Shown one piece after another: positions 7,721-16,225 of a DNA stretch of 57,177 nucleotides. Position 1 is the first letter of the stretch; the number at the start of each line of letters is the position of its first letter. Position numbers and translations under genes: made by a program. The notes beneath the pieces are model-generated. The model worked only from the letters and a program-made list of their open reading frames with translations, was not told where the DNA came from and searched no databases. This DNA comes from an uncultured bacterium (GTDB lineage Bacteria; Bacteroidota; Bacteroidia; Chitinophagales; Chitinophagaceae): positions 1 to 57,177 of the forward strand of contig CAIXLY010000015.1 in assembly GCA_903920455.1 (NCBI GenBank), given 5' to 3'.

Positions 7721-10700
7721 ATGAATCTTTCTGAACTAAGTATAAAACGTCCTGTATTTGCAGTGGTATGCAGTATTGTGATTATGATTTTCGGCATCAT
7801 TGGATATACCTCGCTTGGTGTCCGCGAATATCCTGCAATAGATCCTCCCGTCATCAATGTTCGCACAAGCTATGTAGGCGCAAATGCTGAGATTATTGAG
7901 CAGCAGGTTACAGAACCCTTAGAGAAAGCAGTAAATGGCGTGGAGGGGGTTAAAAACATCACCTCATCGAGTTCACAAGGCAATAGCAGCATTACCGTAG
8001 AATTTGAGTTGGGCGTTAATCTTGAAAAAGCAGCAAACGATGTAAGAGAAAAAGTTTCACAGGCCTCCCAGAAATTACCACAAGACATCGACGCTCCCCC
8101 ATCTGTTGCAAAGCAAGATTCAGATTCAGACCCGATTGTTTTCATGCAAATGCAAAGCAATAAACGTACACTGCTGGAACTGTCAGACCTAGCGGAGAAT
8201 ATTGTGCAGGAAAGACTTCAGACAATTCCCGGTGTAAGTCAGGTTAATGTATTTGGACAAAGACCAGCGATGAGGATATGGTTCGACCCCATCAAACTGT
8301 CTGCATATAAACTAACCATTCAAGATGTAAAGGCAGCACTGGACAGAGAAAACATTGAACTACCCGGAGGTAAAGTTCGTGGCGATGTAACAGAATTAAC
8401 CGTCAAGACCTATGGAAAATTAACTACTGAAGAAAACTTTAATGACCTGATTATTAAACAAACAGATGGAAATATCATACGCCTTAAAGACGTTGGATAT
8501 GCTGTCATTGGTCCTGAAAATGAAGAGTCTTCTACAAGAAAAAATAATGTAGCCGCTGTAAGTTTAGGTGTAGTTGCACAACCAGGATCAAATCAAGTGG
8601 CAATAGCTGATCAGCTCTACAAAAGAATAGAACTGTTGAAAAAAGACCTGCCCGAAGACATCGTTTTGGAAATCGGGTACGACAAAACACTTTTTGTTAG
8701 AAAAGCAATTCTCGAGGTGAAGGAAACCCTCATCATTGCTATCCTATTGGTGGTGATCATCATTTTTCTTTTTTTTAGAGAATGGTCAATTGCATTTAGG
8801 CCGCTCATCGATATACCTGTTGCTCTTGTAGGTGCATTCTTTATTATGTATTTAGCAGGGTTTTCAATCAATGTACTCACACTGTTATCGCTAGTCCTTG
8901 CAACTGGACTTGTCGTTGATGATGGCATTGTGGTAACTGAGAATATCTACAAGAAGATTGAGCAAGGAATGGATAAATGGAAAGCTGCCGTTGAAGGATC
9001 AAAAGAAATCTTTTTTGCAGTAGTCTCGACTTCCTTAACCCTTGCAATTGTATTCCTACCCATCATTTTTCTACAGGGATTTGTAGGGAGACTGTTTAGA
9101 GAGTTTGGAATCGTCCTTGCCGGCGCAGTAATTATTTCAGCATTCGTGTCGCTCACACTAACGCCGGTCTTGAGTGTTTTTCTAACAAAGAAAGATGTAA
9201 ACAAACATTCTTGGTTCTATCTAAAAACCGAACCATTTTTTAGAGGTCTAGAGAATGGATACAAAAAATTACTACAGGCATTTGTAAGAAAAAGGTGGAT
9301 TGCTCTTGCTATTGTAGCAGCGTGTATAGGAATCATTTATTTTGTTGGAAAGCAACTGCCATCTGAACTTGCTCCCATGGAAGACAGGAATCGTCTGCGT
9401 GCCAGCGTATCGGCTCCAGAGGGCACCGATTTCGATTTCATGGATAACGCAGTATATGAGATTAATCAGAAAATGATTGATTCAGTTCCAGAAAGATATA
9501 TCATACTCTCCTTTGCTCCTACCTTTTCCGGTGCTGGAGGTTCAAACTCCGCTTTTATCAGCATGGGACTGGTTGATTCAGACAAGCGAAAAAGAAGTCA
9601 GAATGATATAGCCCAGGGCCTAAATGCTATATTTAAAGACTACAACAATGTTAGGGTAATCATTTTACAAGAACAGACCATCTCAGCTGGGCAAACAGGA
9701 AGGGGTGGCTTACCGGTTCAGTTTGTTTTGCAGAATCTAAACTTTGACAAGTTAAAAGAAAAGGTTCCTGAATTTATGGATGAAGTAGTTAAAAGTCCAG
9801 TATTTCAGGGCAATGACGTAAATCTTAAATTTAATAAACCAGAAATACAAATAACAATCGACCGACTGAAAGCAAGCGAGTTGGGAATTTCAATCCTAGA
9901 TATTTCAAACACGTTACAACTTGCACTAAGTGGAAGAAGATTTGGATACTTTCTTAGAAATGGAAAGCAGTATGAGGTAATAGGTCAGGTAGATCGGAAA
10001 GACAGAGATAGTCCACTGGATCTCAAAACACTCTACCTAAGATCAAAAAAGGGAGAACTCATTCAACTGGACAATCTTGTATCGATTAATGAAACTGCAA
10101 ACCCACCAGTAATCTATCACTTCAACAGATTAAAAAGTGCGATTGTTTCAGCAGGGCTTGCACCCGGACAATCATTAAGTGATGGGATTAAAGAAATGGA
10201 TAGAATTTCAAAAAAAGTGTTGGATGAATCCTTTACAACAAATCTGAGTGGTACATCACGGGATTTTGCAGAGAGCTCCAGCAATACCCAATATGCATTC
10301 CTACTTGCAATAGTACTAATCTTCCTCGTTCTTGCTGCGCAGTTTGAAAGTTTTGTAGACCCATTCATCATCATGATCACCGTACCGCTTGCATTGGCTG
10401 GTGCTGTGCTCAGTTTATTCGTACTCAACCAATCACTCAATATTTTCTCTCAAATAGGAATCATCATGCTGATTGGATTGGTAACGAAGAACGGAATACT
10501 TATTGTTGAATTTGCAAACCAAAAACGCGAGAAAGGAATTGACAAATTGACCGCAGTGATGGAAGCATCCGTGGCACGACTAAGACCAATTCTCATGACT
10601 ACCCTAGCAACAGCACTTGGAGCATTACCAATTGCATTGGCATTGGGATCTGCGGGAAAGAGTCGAGTTCCATTGGGAATTGTAATTATCGGAGGATTAA

Positions 10701-10786
10701 TGTTCTCGCTGATATTAACATTGTTCGTTGTTCCATCGCTCTATACTTATATTTCGAGAAAAAAAAATAAGCACTATGAAAGTTAA
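7721..10786 (+). CDS. RND multidrug efflux transporter, AcrB/HAE1 type
   Basis: 1021-residue inner-membrane proton/drug antiporter with the standard duplicated layout: TM1 at the N-terminus after the typical MNLSELSIKRPVFA start, a large periplasmic loop, TM2-6, TM7, a second loop, and TM8-12. The proton-relay acidic pair is in VVDDGIVVTENI (TM4), and the partner Lys is in LVTKNGILIVEFANQ (TM10). The GVEGVKNITS.S..G and PGVSQVNVFGQR segments are porter-domain hallmarks of the hydrophobe/amphiphile efflux-1 branch rather than the metal (CusA) branch. Substrates cannot be predicted. Its last 11 bases overlap the start of the channel gene. Confidence 0.97.
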   Translation: MNLSELSIKRPVFAVVCSIVIMIFGIIGYTSLGVREYPAIDPPVINVRTSYVGANAEIIEQQVTEPLEKAVNGVEGVKNITSSSSQGNSSITVEFELGVNLEKAANDVREKVSQASQKLPQDIDAPPSVAKQDSDSDPIVFMQMQSNKRTLLELSDLAENIVQERLQTIPGVSQVNVFGQRPAMRIWFDPIKLSAYKLTIQDVKAALDRENIELPGGKVRGDVTELTVKTYGKLTTEENFNDLIIKQTDGNIIRLKDVGYAVIGPENEESSTRKNNVAAVSLGVVAQPGSNQVAIADQLYKRIELLKKDLPEDIVLEIGYDKTLFVRKAILEVKETLIIAILLVVIIIFLFFREWSIAFRPLIDIPVALVGAFFIMYLAGFSINVLTLLSLVLATGLVVDDGIVVTENIYKKIEQGMDKWKAAVEGSKEIFFAVVSTSLTLAIVFLPIIFLQGFVGRLFREFGIVLAGAVIISAFVSLTLTPVLSVFLTKKDVNKHSWFYLKTEPFFRGLENGYKKLLQAFVRKRWIALAIVAACIGIIYFVGKQLPSELAPMEDRNRLRASVSAPEGTDFDFMDNAVYEINQKMIDSVPERYIILSFAPTFSGAGGSNSAFISMGLVDSDKRKRSQNDIAQGLNAIFKDYNNVRVIILQEQTISAGQTGRGGLPVQFVLQNLNFDKLKEKVPEFMDEVVKSPVFQGNDVNLKFNKPEIQITIDRLKASELGISILDISNTLQLALSGRRFGYFLRNGKQYEVIGQVDRKDRDSPLDLKTLYLRSKKGELIQLDNLVSINETANPPVIYHFNRLKSAIVSAGLAPGQSLSDGIKEMDRISKKVLDESFTTNLSGTSRDFAESSSNTQYAFLLAIVLIFLVLAAQFESFVDPFIIMITVPLALAGAVLSLFVLNQSLNIFSQIGIIMLIGLVTKNGILIVEFANQKREKGIDKLTAVMEASVARLRPILMTTLATALGALPIALALGSAGKSRVPLGIVIIGGLMFSLILTLFVVPSLYTYISRKKNKHYES

Positions 10787-12080
10787 GGCTTTGTTACTTG
10801 GCCTTCTGTTGTCCGGCGCTGTGATTGCTCAGGATAACCTATTTACCGTGAAAGATGCGATTGATATGGCATTGAAACAAAACTTGGCCATACAAATTGC
10901 ATCTTCTGATCTTGAAATAGCTAAAATAAATAACGATTGGGGCAATGCAGGTGGATTACCCACCATAATTGGAAACCTCTCCAATACTGAAGCTGTTTCA
11001 AATATTGATCAACAATTGGCAAGCGGGAATGGAATAAAAAGAAATAATGTCTCGAACAGCAGCTTCAATGCAAACATTGGAGTAAGCTGGAGAGTTTTCA
11101 ATGGACTTAGGGTGAGGGCTACAAAAGATAGATTTGAATCCCTTGAAAAAATGGGAGCAATTGCGTTGAATCAGCAGATTGACCAAATCGTTTTTGATGT
11201 ACTAAGCACCTACTACAATTTAATACGACTGCAAAAACAAATTCAGGCTACAGAATCGGTTATTGCTTTAAATGAAGAGAGATTGAAAATTGCAAAAACA
11301 CGACTAGCAGTGGGAAGTGGTGCAAAAACAGATATGTTGCAGGCAAGTATCGACTTAAATGAACAACAAGTAACCCTTCAGGAAATAACCACTCAGGTTG
11401 CCAAGAGCAAAGCTGCTATGAATACAATATTGAAGCGACCTTCCAGTGAAGCATTTATAACAGCTGATCAGCATTTTCAGATACCACAGATCAACTACCA
11501 TGATATGTCAGAAAAAATTGATCACCAAAACCTTCAACTGCTTCTAGCTCATCAGGAAAAAGTAAAGTTGTTGGCAGAAAAAAAAATCATCAATGCCCAA
11601 CGTATTCCGTCAATAACAATCAACTCAACAACACAGTTGAATCGATCAAAATCAAGAGCTGGTTTTTTTCTTACAAACCAATCTTTTGGACCAAACATAG
11701 GCCTTGGCCTGGGAATTCCAATTTTCAATGGCAACATCTATAAGACTGAATTGAAAGTGAATGGCATTGAACAAAAAAGACAAGACCTGCAAATTGATCT
11801 GATAAGATCAGAAGTTCAACGTGACTTGTATGTGGCTTTCCAAGATTATAAACAGGCTGAATCAGCTACAACATTAGAGGAAGCAAATGTGAAATTGGCG
11901 GAGGAAAACAACATGATTGCCACTGAAAGGTTCAAGAAGTTACAGTCAAATTCAATAGAACTCCGACAAGCCCAGCTGAGTTTGATTCAGGCACAAGATC
12001 GTTTCATTGAAACTCAATATAGGGCGCAACTTGCTGCAATGACCTTAAAATTCCTAGCAGGAGAGATTACAAAATTATAA
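10776..12080 (+). CDS. TolC/OprM-like outer-membrane efflux protein
   Basis: 434-residue outer-membrane factor that completes the tripartite pump. A clear signal peptide (MKVKALLLGLLLSGAVIAQ) opens the protein when it is started at the ATG at 10776; an upstream ATG at 10728 would add 16 residues from inside the pump gene and bury the signal. The body shows the duplicated OEP pattern of long amphipathic helices (DMLQASIDLNEQQVTLQ; ELRQAQLSLIQAQDRFIE) and the short barrel strand segments with LGLGIPIFNG. The start overlaps the pump gene by 11 bases, indicating translational coupling. Converges with lepB, 10 bases away, with no GC-rich terminator between. Confidence 0.93.
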   Translation: MKVKALLLGLLLSGAVIAQDNLFTVKDAIDMALKQNLAIQIASSDLEIAKINNDWGNAGGLPTIIGNLSNTEAVSNIDQQLASGNGIKRNNVSNSSFNANIGVSWRVFNGLRVRATKDRFESLEKMGAIALNQQIDQIVFDVLSTYYNLIRLQKQIQATESVIALNEERLKIAKTRLAVGSGAKTDMLQASIDLNEQQVTLQEITTQVAKSKAAMNTILKRPSSEAFITADQHFQIPQINYHDMSEKIDHQNLQLLLAHQEKVKLLAEKKIINAQRIPSITINSTTQLNRSKSRAGFFLTNQSFGPNIGLGLGIPIFNGNIYKTELKVNGIEQKRQDLQIDLIRSEVQRDLYVAFQDYKQAESATTLEEANVKLAEENNMIATERFKKLQSNSIELRQAQLSLIQAQDRFIETQYRAQLAAMTLKFLAGEITKL

Positions 12081-12090
12081 TAATCTTAAT

Positions 12091-13617
12091 TTACTTAATC
12101 TTGTTAAACAAGCGCTTCCAGCGTGGGCCATTCTGCCAACTAAACCAGATTAAAGAAGCTTTTCCTACGATATGATCTTCAGGAACAAAGCCCCAGAATC
12201 TTGAGTCTTGAGAATTGTGTCTGTTATCCCCCATCATCCAAAAATAATTCATTTTGAATGTATATGAATTTGTTTTGACCCCATTGATATAGATTGAACC
12301 ATTGCGATTTTCCCAGGTATTGTTCTCATAAACTTGAATTACTCTCTGATATAAAGAGATATTCGCATCATTCAGTTCTACAACAGCCCCTTTCTTGGGA
12401 ACCCAAATTGGACCAAAATTATCCTCACTCCATTTAAACCTAGCGGTGTCATAAGGAAAAGTATTTCCAAAGCCGCTGGTGTTAAGATCTGGATAAATGG
12501 ATGTCTTCACCACAAAATTGAAGTCCTGGACCATCTTAAGCTGCTGTGCAGTTAAAGTAATTCTGTAGGTATTGGGCTTATCCTGCAGCTGAAGCAAATC
12601 CCTTTGATCCATATCTTGAGGATCGATATTGAGTTCATTCTTAATAAATTCGTCAGAGAAAAACCCTTTACCATCCAAGGTAACATAATAAGGCATCTCT
12701 GATGCGGGAGGAATATCATTTAACTCATTATTGATATAAACCAATCCGTCTTTTATCTGGAGTGTATCACCACCGATGGCTACACATCGTTTGATAAAAT
12801 TTTCACGTTTGTCTACTGGTCTTGTTATGATATCATCTCTTTCGGCAAAAAGCATATCATGTGTTCCGCCACGCATTTCATAGGCCCGGAGATAATCATA
12901 ATAGTTAATTTCAGATTGAAACTCACGAATTACTGTATCGCCAACTGGATAATTAAAAACAACAACGTCATTTCGTTTTACTTCACTGCGCCAAAAACGA
13001 TTGTATGGCAATGTTATCCACTCAAGGTAAGACTGTGAAGTGCTCAATGGCAATGTATGGTGAACAAATGGAAAAGCAATTGGCGTATTGGGAACCCTTG
13101 GGCCATAACTTGTTTTGCTAACAAAAAGAAAATCGTTCACCAACAATGTCTTCTCCATTGAACCGGTTGGAATGACATAAGCTTCAAATATAAAAGTTCT
13201 AATAATGGTTGCAGCTACTATTGCAAAAACGGCAGCATCAATCCATTCACGTGAAGCAGATTTCTTGTAATTCTTTACCACAGGTATGCCTGCATAACGT
13301 TCATTTTTTGAAAATCCCAAGTAAGGAAAAAAGATAAAGGGAATAAAAACAGTTGCGGCATGATGAAGTACAGAGAATCGACCAAAATGTTCAACGAATT
13401 TAATGCAAATCCATAACGTGATGAACTGACCTACAATGGGTATGAATTGCAAAAAAAACCAATGTTTTTTTAACTCCATCTTCTCAACCATAAGGTATGT
13501 ATTGTAGAAAGGAATGAAGGCCTTCCATTCAACAATACCGGCCTTTTTGAACATGCCAAATAAACCGATATGAAAACCTACAGTTGCCAAGATGAAAACA
13601 AGCCAGCCTATACTCAT
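12091..13617 (-). CDS. lepB: signal peptidase I
   Basis: 508-residue type I signal peptidase that removes N-terminal signals from exported proteins at the inner membrane. It is longer than the E. coli enzyme (about 320). Residues 1-100 form an extra membrane domain with three or four helices, as in many Bacteroidota homologues, before the TM that precedes the catalytic region. The catalytic serine is Ser153 (IPTGSMEKT) and the general-base lysine is Lys276 (KRCVAIGGD), about 120 residues apart. The C-terminal signature MMGDNRHNSQDSRFWG is intact. Transcribed alone; a -7 box lies 20 bases upstream. Confidence 0.97.
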   Translation of the reverse strand: MSIGWLVFILATVGFHIGLFGMFKKAGIVEWKAFIPFYNTYLMVEKMELKKHWFFLQFIPIVGQFITLWICIKFVEHFGRFSVLHHAATVFIPFIFFPYLGFSKNERYAGIPVVKNYKKSASREWIDAAVFAIVAATIIRTFIFEAYVIPTGSMEKTLLVNDFLFVSKTSYGPRVPNTPIAFPFVHHTLPLSTSQSYLEWITLPYNRFWRSEVKRNDVVVFNYPVGDTVIREFQSEINYYDYLRAYEMRGGTHDMLFAERDDIITRPVDKRENFIKRCVAIGGDTLQIKDGLVYINNELNDIPPASEMPYYVTLDGKGFFSDEFIKNELNIDPQDMDQRDLLQLQDKPNTYRITLTAQQLKMVQDFNFVVKTSIYPDLNTSGFGNTFPYDTARFKWSEDNFGPIWVPKKGAVVELNDANISLYQRVIQVYENNTWENRNGSIYINGVKTNSYTFKMNYFWMMGDNRHNSQDSRFWGFVPEDHIVGKASLIWFSWQNGPRWKRLFNKIK

Positions 13618-13636
13618 TGTTTAATTTTTTCTTAGC

Positions 13637-13644
13637 CAAATCTA
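13637..13644 (-). promoter_or_regulatory. -7 box (TAGATTTG) for lepB
   Basis: Minus-strand exact TAnnTTTG match 19 bases before the lepB ATG. No TTG at the expected -33 spacing. Confidence 0.5.
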
Positions 13645-13782
13645 ACACAAAAGGAGGATTTTAGGAATATGATAAACAGAGTATTATAAAATTAACATGA
13701 ATTTCTATATTCATTTATCAAATGACGGCGAGATAAAACACTTTAATGTTTAAGAAAAAAAGAATAGGTCAAAATTTTCTCT

Positions 13783-14040
13783 TTGGGAGTAAATATAAGT
13801 GATGATGTGGTTAAAGAATGTCTACAAAGCTTGAGTGCAACTACCCTGTTGCTGTACACGATGACCAACTATTCCCCTTTTAACGCAAGGGAATATATCC
13901 AAGGTTTAGCGAATCGGTTTCCTGATAAGAAAATATTGTGTTTGGGGCCAGCACTTAAGGGGCTGGCAGGTGTGGAGCCTAACGCAAACTTGATTAATGA
14001 CTTTAGGAGACTTACTGAAACGTGTAGCAATTTGATCTAA
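13783..14040 (+). pseudogene. remnant of a MerR-type regulator: C-terminal B12-binding-like domain
   Basis: An 85-codon open stretch with no ATG at its start (only TTG at 13783) and an in-frame TAG at 13765. The sequence resembles the C-terminal half of the cobalamin-binding-like domain of CarH/LitR-type MerR regulators: a strand ending LGVNISDDVV, a helix, LLLYTMTNYSP, a helix ending LANRFPDKKILCLG, and a short tail PNANLINDF. The DNA-binding helix-turn-helix and first half of the sensor domain are missing, and I find no trace of them in the 165 bases upstream. Most likely a decayed gene; a short functional protein with a TTG start is the alternative. Confidence 0.45.
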
Positions 14041-14044
14041 TCAA

Positions 14045-14539
14045 CTATAAACCTAATGGCTCGCTTATCTTGATGGATTTTGAATTGAGTACGTCCTTTA
14101 CTGTTGCATCAGCGTCCATTTCCATTACATCAATCTCGTTGCAAATTAAATGATCAGTGAAAGTGCAAAATCGCATAGCAGTCCAAACATGATCAATTAC
14201 TACTTCATCAATCTTGGAGAATCCCTTTGAAACGAGGCATTCCCAAGTACAATCCCTATTCAAATCACTAACAATCTTTGAAGTCGGTTTAGGATAAGCA
14301 ATCCATAATTTTCCTTTGGACTTGAGCGCAGGGATAACGTCAGATAAAATTGTAGAGAGTTGTGTGTAATTGATTGCGAAAACTAAAGCAAACTCAATTT
14401 TTCGAGTTTTTAGTAGTGGCGTAACATTTTTCGCAAAAGATAATTTTGTGAAGTACTTCTCTAAGGTCGAGGGTATTCCCTGGACCAATATATTTTTCTC
14501 ATCACAAAGCTGAAATCTTTCAAACATGTTAATCAGCAT
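14045..14539 (-). CDS. DUF3052-like protein
   Basis: 164-residue soluble protein of unknown function. The stretch SKGKLWIAYPKPTSKI, then LNRD, then a final IDHVWTAMRF, has the look of the DUF3052 family (a short alpha/beta domain in which an iWiayPK strand is followed by a late W-s-A-x-R strand). No catalytic motif is visible. The start could be the ATG at 14539 or the one at 14527 (MFERFQL). It converges with the MerR remnant 4 bases away and has no obvious promoter. Confidence 0.6.
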   Translation of the reverse strand: MLINMFERFQLCDEKNILVQGIPSTLEKYFTKLSFAKNVTPLLKTRKIEFALVFAINYTQLSTILSDVIPALKSKGKLWIAYPKPTSKIVSDLNRDCTWECLVSKGFSKIDEVVIDHVWTAMRFCTFTDHLICNEIDVMEMDADATVKDVLNSKSIKISEPLGL

Positions 14540-14656
14540 TCGACAGTTAGTTTAGTTTGGGAGGATAAAATTAACACTTTTTCCACAAAAACAGAGATTA
14601 ATTAAAGAGCCTTATGGAATAAGGGGGGAATCAGCATATAAAATTCAAGGATTGCA

Positions 14657-15304
14657 TCAATTCCTTCGAGATCTTCTTCTATCTCTACTTCTGAAAATAG
14701 GAACCTTGCTCTCACTTCCAGAGAGTAAACGTCCGATGTTTTTTTGATGAGTCATGATAACCAGAAGCGCTACTGCGATTGCAAAGATTCGATATGCATC
14801 ATTGTCAACGTTAAAAATGACCAGAATAAAAATAGGGAAAGCTAAACTCGCCAGTATTGAGCTTAATGAAACAAAGCGAGTTAAAAAGAGAACAAGTAAA
14901 AATATCCCTACGCAGCTTAAGGCAGTCCAGGGAGAGATGGCGATGATTAGACCAAAGAGTGTTGCAACTCCCTTGCCACCACGAAATTCTGCCCAAATCG
15001 GAAAGATATGACCCAGCACAGCTGCCAAACCCAAACCAATCTGAAAATTAGTTCTCGCAAATTCATTATCCATATAGAAGGGAAGCAATAGGGTAAGCTT
15101 TACAGCTATCAAGCCCTTAAGCATATCGAGAATCATGACCAGGGTACCCCATTTTGATCCCAATACCCTAAATGTATTTGTGGCACCAGCATTACCACTC
15201 CCGTAGTCGCGGATGTCGATGTTAAACTGAGACTTACTTACAATAAGTGAAGTTGGAATTGAACCAATCAGGTAAGCCAATATGATAAGAAATAACTCGT
15301 TCAT
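14657..15304 (-). CDS. plsY: acyl-phosphate:glycerol-3-phosphate acyltransferase
   Basis: 215-residue inner-membrane enzyme that transfers an acyl group from acyl-phosphate to glycerol 3-phosphate, the first step of phospholipid synthesis. All three PlsY signature loops are present: YLIGSIPTSLIV followed by GSGNAGATNTFR (motif 1), GHIFPIWAEFRGGKGVAT (motif 2, phosphate-binding glycines), and the late THQKNIGRLLSG.E (motif 3). Five or more hydrophobic helices. The C-terminus is strongly basic (RSRDRRRSRRN). Probably transcribed with prmA, whose stop lies 68 bases upstream of this start. Confidence 0.96.
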   Translation of the reverse strand: MNELFLIILAYLIGSIPTSLIVSKSQFNIDIRDYGSGNAGATNTFRVLGSKWGTLVMILDMLKGLIAVKLTLLLPFYMDNEFARTNFQIGLGLAAVLGHIFPIWAEFRGGKGVATLFGLIIAISPWTALSCVGIFLLVLFLTRFVSLSSILASLAFPIFILVIFNVDNDAYRIFAIAVALLVIMTHQKNIGRLLSGSESKVPIFRSRDRRRSRRN

Positions 15305-15372
15305 TAACTCATTCTCATTTTAAGGGGATGACAAAATTAATGAAAATATAATAAATGCTCGTTTTGGGGATG

Positions 15373-16191
15373 TTAAACTATGTTTTGGAAGACGATTGCG
15401 ATCCATCCATTTTCAGCATAATTTTTAAGTGGATGCCCAAATGAAGAAAAATATGCAGCAGCAATATCATCATAATCCTCTGTTAATAAGCCACTTAGAA
15501 CTAAATACCCAGTTGGCAATACCTTTTGATATAAGGAACTGACATTTTCTAGCAGTACAGATTTATTAATATTTGCAAGAACCAGATTGGCTGGTGCCAA
15601 GGTTTCAAGTGAATCAAGCAGTTCAATCGTTAGGTTGGTTGAATTATTGTTGACTGCATTCTCTCTGGCATTGTTGATGCTCCATTCGTCATTATCGATT
15701 GCATGTACAACCTGGGCACCCAGCTTTTCTGCCAGTATTGCTAAAATTCCAGTTCCTGTTCCAAAATCAATAACCCGATGAGTGGCAAAGTCAAGCTCAA
15801 GCATTGCCTTCATCATCATCGCAGTTGTTGCATGATGACCAGTACCAAAACTCATCTTAGGAGTAATCAGGATTTCATGTTCAATCCCTGCTATGGCTGG
15901 ATGAAAGTGAGCCCTTACATGAATTTTTCCTGGAATAACAACCGGATCAAAGTTAGACTCCCATTGTGCATTCCAGTTCTGTTCTTCAATCTTGGCAGTT
16001 GTAAATACCAATGAATGTTGCTCAGCAAAAACAGCAAGTTCATCAAGATGTACTTCAGATTCAGATCCATAGGCCTTTAGGCCATTGGACAGTTCCTCCA
16101 TTCCGGAAAAACCAAAATCTGGGAGTACTGCAATCAGTAACTCTGTTGTCTCTAATGAGAGGCCCGTGAAATATATTTCAGTATAACGCAT
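15373..16191 (-). CDS. prmA: ribosomal protein L11 methyltransferase
   Basis: 272-residue SAM-dependent methyltransferase that trimethylates ribosomal protein L11. The N-terminal substrate-recognition domain (MRYTEIYFTGL...LLIAVLPDFGFSGMEE) is followed by the PrmA hallmark MSFGTGHHATT, motif I VIDFGTGTGILAI, and the NINKSVL catalytic-region motif (PrmA has NI in place of NPPY). The ATG is only 2 bases from the T-tract of a strong hairpin (16194-16220), so the mRNA leader is either provided by read-through from pnp or is nearly absent. Confidence 0.96.
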   Translation of the reverse strand: MRYTEIYFTGLSLETTELLIAVLPDFGFSGMEELSNGLKAYGSESEVHLDELAVFAEQHSLVFTTAKIEEQNWNAQWESNFDPVVIPGKIHVRAHFHPAIAGIEHEILITPKMSFGTGHHATTAMMMKAMLELDFATHRVIDFGTGTGILAILAEKLGAQVVHAIDNDEWSINNARENAVNNNSTNLTIELLDSLETLAPANLVLANINKSVLLENVSSLYQKVLPTGYLVLSGLLTEDYDDIAAAYFSSFGHPLKNYAENGWIAIVFQNIV

Positions 16192-16193
16192 AT

Positions 16194-16220
16194 AAAAAAA
16201 GGCCGGCGAAAAGCCGGCCT
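16194..16220 (-). terminator. strong hairpin with T-tract between pnp and prmA
   Basis: On the minus strand, AGGCCGGC, loop TTTTC, GCCGGCCT, then a run of T: an 8-bp GC-rich perfect stem starting 6 bases after the pnp stop. It has all the traits of an intrinsic terminator for rpsO-pnp, but its T-tract directly abuts the prmA start codon. Confidence 0.85.
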
Positions 16221-16225
16221 AAGTA

